DNA from: Erwinia piriflorinigrans CFBP 5888
GTDB lineage: Bacteria; Pseudomonadota; Gammaproteobacteria; Enterobacterales; Enterobacteriaceae
Direction of reading: 5' to 3'
DNA: 64,000 nucleotides
Assembly: GCF_001050515.1 (NCBI RefSeq)
Contig: NZ_CAHS01000014.1
Coordinates: 310,001 to 374,000, forward strand
Numbering within the stretch: position 1 is the stretch's first letter; each line of letters starts with the position of its first letter. The notes beneath the pieces are model-generated. The model saw nothing but the letters and a program-made list of their open reading frames with translations, searched no databases and was not told the origin of the DNA. The position numbers and the translations under genes were made by a program. Positions 10,775-20,921 of this stretch are shown piece after piece.

Positions 10775-11509
10775 ATGAGCTTCGAAGGAAAAATCGCGCT
10801 GGTTACCGGTGCAAGTCGTGGTATCGGGCGTGCTATTGCAGAGACTCTGGTAGCGCGTGGTGCTAAAGTGGTGGGCACCGCGACCAGCCAAAGCGGTGCC
10901 GATGCCATCAGCAGTTATCTGGGTGATAGCGGCAAAGGCCTGCTGCTGAACGTAACCGACGCAGCTTCTATTGCGGACGTGTTAGAAAATATTCGCAGCG
11001 GGTTTGGCGAAGTGGACATTTTAGTCAATAATGCAGGCATCACGCGTGATAATCTTCTGATGCGTATGAAGGATGATGAGTGGCAGGATATTCTGGACAC
11101 TAATCTGACTTCCGTATTCCGCTTGTCTAAAGCGGTAATGCGAGCAATGATGAAAAAACGCGCGGGTCGAATTATTACCATTGGCTCTGTAGTTGGAACA
11201 ATGGGTAATGCGGGTCAGGCAAACTACGCGGCAGCAAAAGCGGGTTTGATTGGCTTTAGCAAGTCACTGGCACGCGAAATTGCGTCTCGTGGCATCACCG
11301 TTAACGTCGTGGCACCTGGTTTTATTGAAACCGACATGACGCGTGCGTTGAGCGAAGATCAACGTGCGGGCATTCTGGCGGAAGTCCCTGCAGGTCGCCT
11401 CGGCGGCGCGCAGGAAATCGCCAATGCTGTTGCATTTTTAGCCTCTGACGAGGCAGCGTACATCACTGGTGAGACGCTGCACGTCAATGGCGGAATGTAT
11501 ATGGTCTGA
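10775..11509 (+). CDS. fabG: 3-oxoacyl-[acyl-carrier-protein] reductase
   Basis: 244 residues, a short-chain dehydrogenase. The NADPH-binding TGASRGIG lies at 11-18, NNAG at 85-88, and the catalytic Ser138, Tyr151 and Lys155 (YAAAK) are present. It reduces beta-ketoacyl-ACP in each elongation cycle. GGAGA lies upstream of the ATG and fabD ends 14 bases before it. Confidence 0.97.
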   Translation: MSFEGKIALVTGASRGIGRAIAETLVARGAKVVGTATSQSGADAISSYLGDSGKGLLLNVTDAASIADVLENIRSGFGEVDILVNNAGITRDNLLMRMKDDEWQDILDTNLTSVFRLSKAVMRAMMKKRAGRIITIGSVVGTMGNAGQANYAAAKAGLIGFSKSLAREIASRGITVNVVAPGFIETDMTRALSEDQRAGILAEVPAGRLGGAQEIANAVAFLASDEAAYITGETLHVNGGMYMV

Positions 11510-11590
11510 TAATCACGAAAATGATTTGCGTTGTTTAGGGCAAAAGCCGCAAAATAGCGTAAAATCGTGGTTGGACCGACCGGGATTGAG

Positions 11591-11618
11591 TTGCATCTTT
11601 TTCAACATTTTATACACT
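11591..11618 (+). promoter_or_regulatory. candidate acpP promoter
   Basis: TTGCAT (11591-11596) and TACACT (11613-11618) with a 16-base spacer, in the 154-base gap between fabG and acpP. A dedicated promoter fits the high expression of ACP. The assignment rests on the boxes alone. Confidence 0.45.
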
Positions 11619-11663
11619 ACGAAAACCATCGCGAAAGCGAGTTTTGATAGGAAATTTAATAGT

Positions 11664-11900
11664 ATGAGCACTATCGAAGAACGCGTTAAGAAAATCATTG
11701 GCGAGCAGCTGGGCGTTAAGCAGGAAGAAGTTGTTAATACTGCCTCTTTTGTGGAAGATCTGGGCGCTGATTCTCTTGATACCGTTGAGCTGGTAATGGC
11801 TCTGGAAGAAGAGTTTGATACCGAGATTCCGGACGAAGAAGCTGAGAAAATCACTACCGTTCAGGCTGCTATTGATTACATCAATGGTCACCAGGCGTAA
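11664..11900 (+). CDS. acpP: acyl carrier protein
   Basis: 78 residues from ATG 11664. It is nearly identical to E. coli ACP, with [15 protein letters not shown] carrying the phosphopantetheine Ser37 (Ser36 of the mature protein). An in-frame upstream extension exists but would cross the promoter and Shine-Dalgarno (TAGGAAA) region, and the family start is [10 protein letters not shown]. It is highly acidic. It carries acyl intermediates for the Fab enzymes and PlsX encoded around it. Confidence 0.98.
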   Translation: MSTIEERVKKIIGEQLGVKQEEVVNTASFVEDLGADSLDTVELVMALEEEFDTEIPDEEAEKITTVQAAIDYINGHQA

Positions 11901-11911
11901 GTGAGCATCTC

Positions 11912-11940
11912 CAGGCGGTCATTCGACCGCCTGTGTTTTA
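11912..11940 (+). terminator. hairpin after acpP, partial terminator
   Basis: CAGGCGGTC-ATTC-GACCGCCTG is a perfect 9-bp stem followed by TGTTTTAT. It lies between acpP and fabF. It could stabilise the acpP mRNA end or attenuate fabF transcription, giving more ACP than FabF. The T-run is interrupted, so read-through is expected. Confidence 0.65.
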
Positions 11941-11988
11941 TCTGAACATCCCACACAGTGTCAATCTTTCCCTCCCTGGAGGACGAAC

Positions 11989-13230
11989 GTGTCTAAGCGT
12001 CGTGTAGTTGTGACTGGTCTTGGCATGTTGTCTCCTGTCGGCAATACCGTAGAGTCTACCTGGAATGCTCTTGTTGCCGGTCAGAGTGGCATCAGCCCGA
12101 TCGACCATTTTGATACTAGTGCCTACGCAACGCGTTTTGCTGGCTTAGTAAAGGGTTTTAACTGTGATGACTTCATCTCGCGCAAAGATCAGCGCAAGAT
12201 GGATGCCTTCATTCAATATGGAGTTGTCGCTGGCATTCAGGCTATGCAGGATTCCGGCTTGGAAATTACCGAAGAGAACGCTTGTCGTATTGGTGCTGCT
12301 ATAGGCTCCGGTATCGGCGGTCTTGGTCTGATCGAAGAAAACCACACATCTCTGATCAACGGTGGTCCACGTAAAATTAGTCCGTTCTTCGTTCCCTCAA
12401 CCATCGTTAATATGATTGCCGGGCACCTGACCATCATGTTTGGCATGAAAGGCCCCAGCATTTCTATCGCTACCGCCTGTACCTCTGGTGTTCATAACAT
12501 CGGCCACGCAGCGCGTATTATTGCCTATAACGATGCTGACGTCATGCTGGCGGGTGGTGCCGAGAAAGGCAGTACGCCGCTTGGCGTTGGTGGTTTTGGT
12601 GCGGCTCGTGCACTCTCCACCCGCAACGACAATCCCCAAGCCGCAAGCCGTCCGTGGGATAAAGACCGTGACGGCTTTGTGCTGGGCGACGGTGCGGGTG
12701 TTGTGGTGCTCGAAGAGTATGAGCATGCGAAAAAGCGCGGTGCAAAAATCTATGCCGAAGTCGTAGGCTTTGGTATGAGCAGCGATGCTTATCACATGAC
12801 ATCTCCACCGGAAAACGGTGCCGGGGCAGCGCTGGCAGTAGTCAACGCACTGAAAGATGCGCAGCTCTCCGCAGAGAAAATTGGTTATATCAACGCACAC
12901 GGCACTTCAACGCCTGCCGGAGATAAAGCTGAAGCTCAGGCGGTGAAATCCGTGTTCGGTGCTGGCGCACGCAGCATCATGGTGAGTTCGACCAAATCTA
13001 TGACCGGTCACCTGTTAGGGGCGGCAGGGGCAGTAGAGTCGATCTTCAGCATCCTTGCATTGCGCGATCAGGTTGTACCGCCGACCATCAATCTGGATAA
13101 TCCGGATGAAGGTTGTGACCTGGACTTTGTACCGCATACCGCACGTCAGACGAAGGGGCTGGAGTACGTACTCTGTAATTCTTTCGGTTTCGGTGGAACT
13201 AACGGTTCACTGATCTTCCGTAAAATCTGA
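11989..13230 (+). CDS. fabF: 3-oxoacyl-[acyl-carrier-protein] synthase II
   Basis: 413 residues. The active Cys164 lies in ATACTSG, His in NAHGTSTP (about 304) and His in TGHLLGAAG (about 341). FabF elongates palmitoleoyl to cis-vaccenoyl chains and so governs temperature control of membrane fluidity. The start is GTG at 11989, preceded by a strong GGAGGACGAAC site, giving the expected [12 protein letters not shown]. Confidence 0.97.
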   Translation: MSKRRVVVTGLGMLSPVGNTVESTWNALVAGQSGISPIDHFDTSAYATRFAGLVKGFNCDDFISRKDQRKMDAFIQYGVVAGIQAMQDSGLEITEENACRIGAAIGSGIGGLGLIEENHTSLINGGPRKISPFFVPSTIVNMIAGHLTIMFGMKGPSISIATACTSGVHNIGHAARIIAYNDADVMLAGGAEKGSTPLGVGGFGAARALSTRNDNPQAASRPWDKDRDGFVLGDGAGVVVLEEYEHAKKRGAKIYAEVVGFGMSSDAYHMTSPPENGAGAALAVVNALKDAQLSAEKIGYINAHGTSTPAGDKAEAQAVKSVFGAGARSIMVSSTKSMTGHLLGAAGAVESIFSILALRDQVVPPTINLDNPDEGCDLDFVPHTARQTKGLEYVLCNSFGFGGTNGSLIFRKI

Positions 13231-13252
13231 GGATCGTCCTGCCTGATGATAA

Positions 13253-13279
13253 GGCCCGCATCTGCGGGCTTTTTTTTTA
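13253..13279 (+). terminator. rho-independent terminator of the fab operon
   Basis: GCCCGCA-TC-TGCGGGC is followed by eight or more T, about 22 bases after fabF. Confidence 0.9.
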
Positions 13280-13391
13280 GGTTAGCCGGGATGAGTTCGT
13301 GTCACCAGCAGCGAACGTTCTGCGACAAATCAGATGATCCTGACACGTCAGACAGGTAATCTGACAAGGTATAAGATAACGGAGAGTAATC

Positions 13392-14204
13392 ATGATATGG
13401 GTTAACGGCGAAGCGCGGGACACCGTCGAAGCCCGCGATCGCGCCGTCCAATTCGGTGACGGCTGCTTTACCACTGCGCGTGTTCAGCAGGGCGGCGTTC
13501 AGCGTTTGGCGGCACATTTGCAACGTTTGCAGCTGGGCTGTGAACGGCTGTTGATAAACGGGATCGACTGGCTCGCGCTGGAAGCAGAGATGATACAGGC
13601 CGCATTCAACTGCAACGAAGGTGTGTTAAAAGTCATTCTCACTCGTGGCGGCGGCGGGCGTGGTTACAGCGCGCAGGGGTGCCAAAATCCCACACGTATC
13701 CTCTCTCTGTCTGCTTATCCTGCACGTTACCATCAGCTGCGCCAACGTGGTGCCCGGCTGGCATTAAGTTCGCTGCGACTGGGAAAAAACCCCAGACTGG
13801 CGGGCATCAAACACCTTAATCGTCTTGAGCAAGTATTGATCCGCACGGAGCTTGAACAGACCAGTGCCGATGAGGCGCTGGTGCTTGACAGTGACGGCAT
13901 GCTGGTGGAATGCTGTGCGGCTAATTTATTCTGGCGCGTGGGGAAACAGGTTTTTACCCCGGATTTAAGCGCCAGTGGCGTAAATGGTATTCAGCGTCAG
14001 CAGGTGATGCAGCTTGCCGCGCAACTCGGTTATACCCTAAGCGAAGTACGTGCCGGTATTGACGTGTTAGCCACGGCAGAAGAGGTGCTGATCACCAATG
14101 CGCTGATGCCGGTTTTGCCGGTTTATCAGGTCGAACAGTGGCATTTCGCCTCACGCCAGCTGTTTGAACTGCTCAACCCGATTGTGAACGACGTGGAAAA
14201 TTGA
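13392..14204 (+). CDS. pabC: aminodeoxychorismate lyase
   Basis: 270 residues, a class IV PLP enzyme. It releases pyruvate from 4-amino-4-deoxychorismate to form p-aminobenzoate for folate. The PLP lysine is in [11 protein letters not shown] (Lys140), with [21 protein letters not shown] and [10 protein letters not shown] following. GGAGAG precedes the ATG. The fabF terminator separates it from the fab cluster. It overlaps mltG at TGATG, so the two are translationally coupled. Confidence 0.95.
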   Translation: MIWVNGEARDTVEARDRAVQFGDGCFTTARVQQGGVQRLAAHLQRLQLGCERLLINGIDWLALEAEMIQAAFNCNEGVLKVILTRGGGGRGYSAQGCQNPTRILSLSAYPARYHQLRQRGARLALSSLRLGKNPRLAGIKHLNRLEQVLIRTELEQTSADEALVLDSDGMLVECCAANLFWRVGKQVFTPDLSASGVNGIQRQQVMQLAAQLGYTLSEVRAGIDVLATAEEVLITNALMPVLPVYQVEQWHFASRQLFELLNPIVNDVEN

Positions 14205-15229
14205 TGACTAAAAGCAAAAAGATCGCGCTGGCGCTGCTGGCGGCGGCAGTGTTAATTGTCGCTTATGGTTACTGGCAAACGCGCCAGTTCGCCGCTTCTC
14301 CTTTAACGATTGATCGTGAGACTATTTTCACGCTACCTGCGGGGGCGGGTCGTGTGGCGTTGGAGAATGAGCTGGAGTCGCAGCATATTATCAGTAGCAC
14401 TCCGTGGTTCGGTATGCTGCTCAAGCTGGAGCCAGAACTGGCAAAATTTAAAGCCGGAACCTACCGCTTTACGCCGCAAATGGGCGTGCGCGAGATGTTG
14501 GCTCTGCTGGCAAGCGGTAAAGAAGCCCAGTTCCCATTGCGTTTCATCGAGGGATCCCGCATGCAAGAGTGGTTAAGCCAGCTTCGCAGCGCACCTTACC
14601 TGAAACACACGCTGGCGGACGATAAACTGACCACCGTGGCTGCTGCCCTGAAACTCAGTGGCGAACAGCAGGGAGTGGAAGGGTGGTTTTATCCCGACAC
14701 CTATCTTTATACGGCCAACACCACCGACGTCGCGCTACTGAAACGTGCTTTTACCCGCATGGAAAAGCAGGTTGACAGCGAGTGGCAGGGAAAAATGGAG
14801 AATCTGCCGTACAAAAGCAAAAATGATATGCTGACTATGGCATCGATTGTTGAGAAAGAGACGGCTATAGGCACCGAACGTGGCAAAGTCGCTTCTGTGT
14901 TTATCAATCGCTTACGGCTGGGAATGCGCCTGCAAACCGATCCAACGGTAATTTATGGCATGGGCGACAGCTATCAGGGTGTTTTGACGCGTAAAAATCT
15001 GGAAACGCCATCGGCCTTCAATACCTATGTGATCAGTGGCCTGCCGCCAGCGCCGATAGCGATGCCGGGCAAGGCTTCTCTACAGGCGGCTGCGCATCCT
15101 GAGCAGACTGACTTCCTCTATTTTGTCGCCGATGGGAAAGGGGGTCATACCTTTACCACTAATCTGGCCAGCCACAATCAAGCCGTACAGGTTTACCGCC
15201 TGGCGCAGAGGGAAAAGAATGAAAAGTAA
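14204..15229 (+). CDS. mltG: endolytic murein transglycosylase MltG
   Basis: 341 residues from ATG 14204, which overlaps the pabC stop; a TTG one codon earlier is also in frame. One N-terminal membrane anchor spans about 5-23. A LysM-like region is followed by the YceG catalytic domain with the [20 protein letters not shown] motif containing the catalytic Glu, and later [10 protein letters not shown] and SGLPPAPI. MltG cuts nascent glycan strands in the periplasm and sets their length. It overlaps tmk by 11 bases. Confidence 0.95.
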   Translation: MTKSKKIALALLAAAVLIVAYGYWQTRQFAASPLTIDRETIFTLPAGAGRVALENELESQHIISSTPWFGMLLKLEPELAKFKAGTYRFTPQMGVREMLALLASGKEAQFPLRFIEGSRMQEWLSQLRSAPYLKHTLADDKLTTVAAALKLSGEQQGVEGWFYPDTYLYTANTTDVALLKRAFTRMEKQVDSEWQGKMENLPYKSKNDMLTMASIVEKETAIGTERGKVASVFINRLRLGMRLQTDPTVIYGMGDSYQGVLTRKNLETPSAFNTYVISGLPPAPIAMPGKASLQAAAHPEQTDFLYFVADGKGGHTFTTNLASHNQAVQVYRLAQREKNEK

Positions 15230-15851
15230 ATTTATCGTTATTGAGGGCTTGGAAGGGGCAGGGAAAACCACGGCGCGTGACGCGGTCGTCCGTGAACTAC
15301 AGCGCCACGGTATTAACGATATTATTTTTACCCGCGAGCCGGGCGGGACGCCGCTGGCGGAGAAACTGCGAGATTTGATCAAGCAGGGGATTGAAGGCGA
15401 ACGTGTCACGGACAGCGCGGAGCTGTTGATGCTGTATGCCGCCCGCGTCCAGGTGGTGGAAAACGTGATTAAACCGGCGCTGGCGCGCGGAGCATGGGTC
15501 GTCGGGGATCGTCACGATCTCTCTTCCCAAGCCTATCAGGGCGGGGGCCGGGGCATGGACCTTGAGCTGATGAAATCTCTGAAACAGGCGGTACTGGGTG
15601 ATTTCGCCCCTGATCTGACGCTGTACCTCGATGTTACCCCGCAAATCGGTTTGCAGCGCGCGCGCGCGCGCGGCGAACTTGACCGCATTGAGCAGGAGTC
15701 GCTCAACTTCTTCATCCGCACGCGCGAACGTTATCTGGCCCTGGCGTCGGCCGATAGTCGTATCAAAACCGTCGATGCCACGCAGTCGCTGGAGCAGGTG
15801 ACTGCGGCTCTGCAACAGACGCTGAACCAGTGGTTGCAGGAACAGAAATGA
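15219..15851 (+). CDS. tmk: thymidylate kinase
   Basis: 210 residues from ATG 15219, which gives the family start [18 protein letters not shown]. The P-loop is [24 protein letters not shown] is the dTMP-site signature, and the LID contains [12 protein letters not shown]. It phosphorylates dTMP to dTDP. Longer upstream in-frame codons overlap mltG deeply and were rejected. The start overlaps mltG and the stop overlaps holB (ATGA). Confidence 0.96.
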   Translation: MKSKFIVIEGLEGAGKTTARDAVVRELQRHGINDIIFTREPGGTPLAEKLRDLIKQGIEGERVTDSAELLMLYAARVQVVENVIKPALARGAWVVGDRHDLSSQAYQGGGRGMDLELMKSLKQAVLGDFAPDLTLYLDVTPQIGLQRARARGELDRIEQESLNFFIRTRERYLALASADSRIKTVDATQSLEQVTAALQQTLNQWLQEQK

Positions 15852-16852
15852 ACTGGTATCCGTGGCTCAACCACAGTTATAAGCAAATCATCGCGCAGCA
15901 TGTTGCGCAGCGCGGCCATCATGCACTGCTGATTAAGGCGCTGCCGGGCATGGGGGACGCTGCACTTATCTGGGGGATCGGACGCTGGCTGATGTGCCGC
16001 CACCCGGACGGGCTGAAAAGCTGCGGAAAGTGTCATGCCTGTAAGCTGATGCAGGCAGGAACCCATCCTGACTGGTATCGGTTGGACGCGGAAAAAGGCA
16101 AAAACGCGCTGGGTATTGATGCGGTACGCAGCGTAACGGAAAAGCTTTACCATCATGCGCAGCAGGGTGGAGCGAAGGTGGTGTGGTTACCGGATGCGCA
16201 GCAGTTAACGGAAGCGGCCGCCAATGCACTGTTGAAAACCCTGGAAGAGCCGCCGAAAAATACCTGGTTTTTACTCAGCAGTCACGAACCATCCCGTCTG
16301 CTGCCCACGCTGCGCAGCCGCTGCCAGCTGTGGCATTTGCCCCCGCCTGATGAAGGGCAAAGCCTGCAATGGTTACAGAAGCACTGTGCGGCAAGCCTCA
16401 ATGAGCGTAGCGCCGCCCTGCGTCTGTCTGCCGGTGCACCGGCGGCGGCTTTAGCACTGCTGGAAGAGAAAAACTGGCAGCAGCGGCTACAGGTGTGCGA
16501 CTCGCTTCCAGCGGCACTGTCGGGCGATGTGCTGAGCTTAATGTCGGTGTTTCATCATGATGATGTGGCGCAGCGCATCGGCTGGTTATGTTCACTGCTG
16601 GTGGATGCGGTGAAATGGCAGCAGGGCGGCGGGCAGTTTATCAGTAATATTGACCAGCAGGCATTGGTTATTCATCTTGCCAGCCTGTTACCGACCAGCG
16701 CGCTTGATGCCAGTCTGCGTCAATGGATCGTCTGCCGCGATCGGCTGTTGACGGTGGTGGCGGTCAACCGCGAGCTGTTGCTGACGGAACAGTTGTTAAG
16801 CTGGGAAAGCATCATTAAGCCGGTATTTTCCGGTTCAGCGCTTAAAGAGTAA
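15848..16852 (+). CDS. holB: DNA polymerase III delta' subunit
   Basis: 334 residues from ATG 15848, the same length as E. coli HolB. The start [13 protein letters not shown] is chosen over an earlier in-frame codon (15830) because it overlaps the tmk stop and matches the family. The clamp-loader AAA+ fold retains the zinc cysteines ([11 protein letters not shown]) and [12 protein letters not shown], with the SRC motif in LRSRCQ. The degenerate P-loop (LPGMGDAAL) is normal for delta', which does not hydrolyse ATP. The C-terminal third is less conserved with E. coli. Confidence 0.95.
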   Translation: MNWYPWLNHSYKQIIAQHVAQRGHHALLIKALPGMGDAALIWGIGRWLMCRHPDGLKSCGKCHACKLMQAGTHPDWYRLDAEKGKNALGIDAVRSVTEKLYHHAQQGGAKVVWLPDAQQLTEAAANALLKTLEEPPKNTWFLLSSHEPSRLLPTLRSRCQLWHLPPPDEGQSLQWLQKHCAASLNERSAALRLSAGAPAAALALLEEKNWQQRLQVCDSLPAALSGDVLSLMSVFHHDDVAQRIGWLCSLLVDAVKWQQGGGQFISNIDQQALVIHLASLLPTSALDASLRQWIVCRDRLLTVVAVNRELLLTEQLLSWESIIKPVFSGSALKE

Positions 16853-16857
16853 ATATT

Positions 16858-17649
16858 ATGTTTTTAGTTGATTCCCACTGCCATCTTGATGGTTTGAATT
16901 ATGAAACCCTGCATCAGGATGTGTCTGACGTGCTGGCGAAAGCGGCGGCGCGTGATGTGAAATTTATGCTGGCGGTTGCCACAACCTTACCGGGCTATAA
17001 GGCGATGGTCGAATTGATTGGCGATCGGCCAAACGTAGCTTACTCCTGCGGTGTGCATCCTCTCGAACAGCAGCAGGAGTATGATTTTGCCGAGCTGCGC
17101 CTGCTGGCCGCCGATCCTCGCGTGGTGGCGATGGGGGAAACCGGGCTGGACTACTTTTATCAGGAAGAGACCAAATTGCGTCAGCAGGCCTCATTCCGCG
17201 AGCATATCCGTGTTGGACGCGATTTGAACAAACCGGTCATTGTGCATACGCGGGATGCGCGTGAGGATACGCTGGCCATCTTGAAAGAAGAAGAGGTTGA
17301 AGGCTGCGGTGGGGTGCTGCACTGCTTTACTGAAGATCGTCAGACGGCTGAGAAGCTGTTAGATATGGGTTTTTATATCTCGTTTTCCGGTATTGCCACC
17401 TTCCGCAATGCTGAACAAATCCGTGAAGCCGCACGCTATGTGCCGCTGGATCGTATGCTGGTGGAAACCGACTCGCCGTACCTTGCTCCTGTCCCCCACC
17501 GGGGTAAAGAGAATCAGCCTGCTTATACTCGCGACGTGGCGGAATATATGGCGGTGGTTAAAGGGGTAACGATTGAGGAAATGGCGCGGGCAACGACGGA
17601 AAACTTCTCACGTCTCTTCCACGTGCCGATGTCGCGCCTCGCGGGCTGA
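16858..17649 (+). CDS. ycfH: TatD-family metal-dependent hydrolase YcfH
   Basis: 263 residues. TatD amidohydrolase-like signatures: DSHCHLD at 5-11 (metal ligands), CGVHPLE, GETGLDYF, PVIVHTRDA, HCFTED and ETDSPYLAPVPHRGKEN near 205. E. coli YcfH is a predicted deoxyribonuclease-type metal hydrolase; the physiological substrate is not established from sequence. It is five bases downstream of holB, ending this operon before the ptsG control region. Confidence 0.93.
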   Translation: MFLVDSHCHLDGLNYETLHQDVSDVLAKAAARDVKFMLAVATTLPGYKAMVELIGDRPNVAYSCGVHPLEQQQEYDFAELRLLAADPRVVAMGETGLDYFYQEETKLRQQASFREHIRVGRDLNKPVIVHTRDAREDTLAILKEEEVEGCGGVLHCFTEDRQTAEKLLDMGFYISFSGIATFRNAEQIREAARYVPLDRMLVETDSPYLAPVPHRGKENQPAYTRDVAEYMAVVKGVTIEEMARATTENFSRLFHVPMSRLAG

Positions 17650-17797
17650 TGGCCGCGCAGAATAAATATTATATCTCGTAATTAACCGACAAAAGTCGTA
17701 AAGTGCAGCGCCTTAAACGTGGCTCTGTGCTTTTTCTGTGTTAAAAGCTCGCATTTATAGCCATTGGGTAATAAGAAAACCGCACGCGTTCAACGAA

Positions 17798-17815
17798 ACG
17801 TGATAGCCATCAAAC
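17798..17815 (+). promoter_or_regulatory. probable CRP-cAMP site upstream of ptsG
   Basis: CGTGATAGCCATCAAAC fits the TGTGA-N6-TCACA pattern in its left half and resembles the E. coli ptsG activator site as recalled (GTGATAGCCGTCAAAC). Confidence 0.6.
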
Positions 17816-17828
17816 AAATTTTAGCGTA

Positions 17829-17852
17829 ATTATTTTACGCTTCGTAATAAAT
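17829..17852 (+). promoter_or_regulatory. probable Mlc operator of ptsG
   Basis: ATTATTTTAC-GCTTC-GTAATAAAT is an AT-rich dyad that resembles the E. coli ptsG Mlc site (TTATTTTACTCTGTGTAATAAA). Mlc represses ptsG when glucose is absent. It follows the CRP site by about 15 bases. Confidence 0.6.
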
Positions 17853-17938
17853 ACCGAGAGCGCAAAGCGCTCCACCTGCAAAGGGTCCTCCCCCTTTGCC
17901 ACGCCCAGTGTCCTTGATACATTGCGCGTACAAAAAGC

Positions 17939-17965
17939 ACACATACTCAGGAGCTTTACACTATG
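17939..17965 (+). promoter_or_regulatory. SgrS small-RNA pairing region and Shine-Dalgarno of ptsG
   Basis: CACACATACTCAGGAGC just before the ATG is nearly the same as the E. coli ptsG leader segment paired by SgrS. It includes the AGGAG ribosome-binding site, so pairing would block translation. SgrS itself is not in the window. Confidence 0.6.
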
Positions 17966-19396
17966 TTCAAAAATGCATTTGCAAACCTGCAAAAGGTCGG
18001 TAAATCGCTGATGCTGCCCGTATCGGTACTGCCGATTGCGGGTATTCTGCTAGGCGTTGGGTCGGCCAATTTTACCTGGTTGCCTGCGGTCGTATCCCAT
18101 GTCATGGCGGAAGCGGGTGGATCGGTGTTCGCCAATATGCCGCTGATTTTCGCTATCGGCGTTGCGTTAGGCTTTACCAATAATGACGGGGTTTCGGCCC
18201 TGGCGGCCGTTGTCGCCTACGGCATTATGGTGAAAACGATGGCGGTTGTCGCGCCACTGGTATTGCATCTGTCTGCCGAAGAGATCGCGGCTCAGCACTT
18301 GGCGGATACCGGGGTACTGGGAGGCATTATTGCCGGCTCTATAGCTGCCTATATGTTTAACCGCTTCTACCGCATTCAGCTGCCTGAATACCTGGGCTTC
18401 TTCGCCGGTAAGCGCTTCGTTCCGATTATCTCCGGTCTGGCAGCGATTTTCCTCGGCGTTGTGCTCTCCTTTATCTGGCCACCGGTAGGTACAGCGATTC
18501 AGACATTCTCACAGTGGGCAGCGTATCAGAATCCGGTCGTGGCATTTGGCATCTACGGTGTGGTTGAGCGTTCACTGGTACCGTTCGGCCTGCACCATAT
18601 CTGGAACGTTCCTTTCCAGATGCAGATTGGTGAATATACCAATGCTGCGGGGCAAGTATTCCACGGCGACATCCCGCGTTATATGGCAGGCGACCCGACG
18701 GCAGGTAAACTCTCCGGTGGCTTCCTGTTCAAAATGTATGGTCTGCCCGCAGCAGCCATTGCTATCTGGCATTCAGCTAAACCGGAAAACCGTGCCAAAG
18801 TGGGCGGTATCATGATCTCCGCTGCGCTGACCTCTTTCCTGACCGGTATCACCGAACCGATTGAATTCTCGTTCATGTTCGTGGCTCCGATCCTGTACGC
18901 TATTCACGCTATCCTGGCCGGTCTGGCATTCCCAATCTGTATTTTACTGGGCATGCGTGACGGAACCAGCTTCTCACATGGTCTGATTGACTTTGTGGTA
19001 CTTAGCGGCAACAGCAGTAAAATCTGGCTATTCCCGATCGTCGGTATCATTTACGGTTTGGTTTACTACACCATCTTCAGGGTACTGATCGCTAAACTGA
19101 ACCTGAAAACACCAGGTCGTGAAGACAGCACCAGCGATCGGGCTACCGGTTCAGCCAGTGAAATGGCCGCGAGTCTGGTTACGGCGTTTGGCGGTAAAGA
19201 CAACATTACTAATCTGGATGCCTGCATCACCCGTTTGCGCGTCAGCGTAGCGGATGTGGCGAAAGTAGACCAGGCCGGCCTGAAGCAGCTTGGCGCCGCA
19301 GGTGTTGTGGTGGCAGGTTCTGGCGTTCAGGCTATCTTTGGTACGAAATCCGATAACCTGAAAACCGACATGGATGACTACATGCGTAACCATTAA
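17963..19396 (+). CDS. ptsG: glucose-specific PTS enzyme IICB
   Basis: 477 residues, the exact E. coli length. The N-terminal IIC domain (about 1-380) contains several hydrophobic membrane helices and the substrate-site motif [10 protein letters not shown] (about 295-304). A linker leads to the IIB domain with the phosphorylated Cys421 in [11 protein letters not shown]. It imports and phosphorylates glucose, taking phosphate from EIIA-Glc. The leader carries CRP, Mlc and SgrS elements and a terminator follows the stop, so it is monocistronic. Confidence 0.97.
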   Translation: MFKNAFANLQKVGKSLMLPVSVLPIAGILLGVGSANFTWLPAVVSHVMAEAGGSVFANMPLIFAIGVALGFTNNDGVSALAAVVAYGIMVKTMAVVAPLVLHLSAEEIAAQHLADTGVLGGIIAGSIAAYMFNRFYRIQLPEYLGFFAGKRFVPIISGLAAIFLGVVLSFIWPPVGTAIQTFSQWAAYQNPVVAFGIYGVVERSLVPFGLHHIWNVPFQMQIGEYTNAAGQVFHGDIPRYMAGDPTAGKLSGGFLFKMYGLPAAAIAIWHSAKPENRAKVGGIMISAALTSFLTGITEPIEFSFMFVAPILYAIHAILAGLAFPICILLGMRDGTSFSHGLIDFVVLSGNSSKIWLFPIVGIIYGLVYYTIFRVLIAKLNLKTPGREDSTSDRATGSASEMAASLVTAFGGKDNITNLDACITRLRVSVADVAKVDQAGLKQLGAAGVVVAGSGVQAIFGTKSDNLKTDMDDYMRNH

Positions 19397-19418
19397 AATG
19401 GGGCACAGGTCATCAAGG

Positions 19419-19442
19419 GGGAGCGGAAGCTCCCTTTTTTTT
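19419..19442 (+). terminator. rho-independent terminator of ptsG
   Basis: GGGAGC-GGAA-GCTCCC followed by eight T, 22 bases after the stop. Confidence 0.9.
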
Positions 19443-19573
19443 AGCCGTTGATCCGTCCTGAAAGCAGGGTAAAGCGATACCTTCAAGAAAGAAAAGTCAC
19501 TTGCAGGTTGAAAAAACACGATTTTCTCGCTCATACTGCGATAACTTAACTCACAGCTGAAAGGATAGCAGGC

Positions 19574-19924
19574 ATGGCTGAAGAAACTATTTTCAGTAAA
19601 ATCATCCGTCGTGAAATTCCGGCCGATATTGTTTATCAGGATGAGCTGGTCACCGCGTTTCGCGATATCTCTCCACAGGCTCCGACCCATATTCTGCTTG
19701 TGCCGAATCTGTTGATCCCGACAGCAAATGATGTGGTCCCCGGACATGAAGCCGCGTTGGGCAGGATGATTACCGTCGCGGCGAAAATAGCCAAAGATGA
19801 GGGCATTGCAGAAGATGGCTACCGCCTGATCATGAACTGTAATAAGCACGGGGGGCAAGAGGTCTACCATATTCACCTGCACCTCGTTGGCGGCCGTCCA
19901 TTAGGTCCCCTGCTGGCATTCTGA
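19574..19924 (+). CDS. hinT: HIT-family purine nucleoside phosphoramidase
   Basis: 116 residues. The histidine triad HIHLHLVGG has its three His at 99, 101 and 103, and LVPN and [15 protein letters not shown] precede it. The E. coli enzyme hydrolyses adenosine phosphoramidates and acyl-adenylates. AAAGGATAG precedes the ATG. It heads the hinT-ycfL-lpoB-thiK-nagZ series. Confidence 0.95.
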   Translation: MAEETIFSKIIRREIPADIVYQDELVTAFRDISPQAPTHILLVPNLLIPTANDVVPGHEAALGRMITVAAKIAKDEGIAEDGYRLIMNCNKHGGQEVYHIHLHLVGGRPLGPLLAF

Positions 19925-19950
19925 ACGTCAACCCAAACGGACAAAACTCT

Positions 19951-20334
19951 ATGCGGGCGAGTCTTATTGCCATCATGTTACCGGCCGCGCTAAGCGGTTG
20001 CAGCAGCAATCCCACTACCATCAATACTTCACAGTCGTTGGTGATGGAATCCGCCGTCTTGTCGGCCGGTATCACTACCGCTGCGCCGACGATTAATGAG
20101 TCGCAAGGGCAGCAACGCGCGTCAACCGTGCTGTTCAACCAGCAGGACAAACCGGTTCAGGTCAGCTACCGTTTCTACTGGTATGATGATAAGGGATTGG
20201 AAATACTGCCTTTTGAGCGGCCAAATACCCTGATAGTGCCCGCACAGGGTAAAGCCGACATCTCATCTCAAACCGGTAATCTCACGGCGAGTAAAGTTCG
20301 TCTCTACCTGTATTTGCAAGGAGTTATCAAATGA
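19951..20334 (+). CDS. ycfL: YcfL family outer-membrane lipoprotein
   Basis: 127 residues. A short signal peptide ends in the lipobox LSGC with Cys17 as the lipidated residue. The rest is a beta-rich DUF1425-type domain (YRFYWYDDKGLEI). It overlaps lpoB by four bases (ATGA). Its function is not known, but the neighbourhood (lpoB) suggests an envelope role. The signal is shorter than usual; an upstream start was not found in frame. Confidence 0.85.
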   Translation: MRASLIAIMLPAALSGCSSNPTTINTSQSLVMESAVLSAGITTAAPTINESQGQQRASTVLFNQQDKPVQVSYRFYWYDDKGLEILPFERPNTLIVPAQGKADISSQTGNLTASKVRLYLYLQGVIK

Positions 20335-20921
20335 GCTCGACCATGATAAAGCGTTCAGGCGTGCTGATGTTGGCACTGATCCTGAGCGGTTGTATTAATC
20401 AGCAGCCGCAGAAGCCCGCACCGGTTGAACCTGTGCCACCGCCGGTGGTTGTGCCGGAACAGCCAAAACCAGAACCGGGCCAGAATGTGCCGCCGCCGCC
20501 GAAACTACAGACGTTGAACTGGTCAGCAACCGTGTCGCCACTGGTGGCGCAGATGCTGAAAACGGACGGTATCAGCGCGGGTAACGTGCTGCTGGTCGAC
20601 AACGTCAAAAATAGTACAAATGGTAGTTTGCAAAGCGCCAAAGCGACAGATGCCCTGCAAAACTCGCTGGCTAACAATGGTCGGTTTACTCTGGTGACGC
20701 CACAGCAGCTGAAGGACGCCAGGCAAACCCTGGGTTTGTCGGTGGACGACAGCCTGGTTTCGCGCAGTAAAGCCATTGGTCTGGCGCGCTATGTCGGCGC
20801 TCAGTATGTGCTGTACAGCAATGCCGAAGGGGATATCAAATCACCTTCTCTGCAAATGCAGCTGATGCTGGTACAGACCGGCGAGATAATCTGGTCAGGT
20901 AGCGGTGACGTTGTGCACTGA
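20331..20921 (+). CDS. lpoB: PBP1B activator lipoprotein LpoB
   Basis: 196 residues, somewhat shorter than E. coli LpoB (213). The signal peptide ends with lipobox LSGC, Cys21. A Pro-rich linker (about 25-62) can span the periplasm to reach the peptidoglycan synthase. The globular domain (about 65-196) holds VLLVDNVKNSTNG and GARYVGAQYVLYSNAEGD-like strands, ending in MLVQTGEIIWSGSG. LpoB stimulates the glycosyltransferase and transpeptidase of PBP1B. A second in-frame ATG at residue 5 is possible. The shorter length comes from the linker. Confidence 0.92.
   Translation: MSSTMIKRSGVLMLALILSGCINQQPQKPAPVEPVPPPVVVPEQPKPEPGQNVPPPPKLQTLNWSATVSPLVAQMLKTDGISAGNVLLVDNVKNSTNGSLQSAKATDALQNSLANNGRFTLVTPQQLKDARQTLGLSVDDSLVSRSKAIGLARYVGAQYVLYSNAEGDIKSPSLQMQLMLVQTGEIIWSGSGDVVH

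Larger units (their letters stand above)
17650..17962 (+). other. intergenic region holding the ptsG control region
   Basis: A 313-base gap with no gene. Its right half is the ptsG promoter and leader: a CRP-like site, an Mlc-like palindrome, and a leader ending in a conserved SgrS-pairing stretch. Two hairpin-like blocks (GAGCGCAAAGCGCTC at about 17856-17870 and AAAGGG-GGTCCTCC-CCCTTT near 17880-17897) lie within the leader. Confidence 0.7.

Noticed and set aside
19151-19882. 243-codon minus-strand frame spanning the ptsG-hinT gap
   Set aside because: It runs through the ptsG terminator and antisense to two conserved genes and resembles no protein family.
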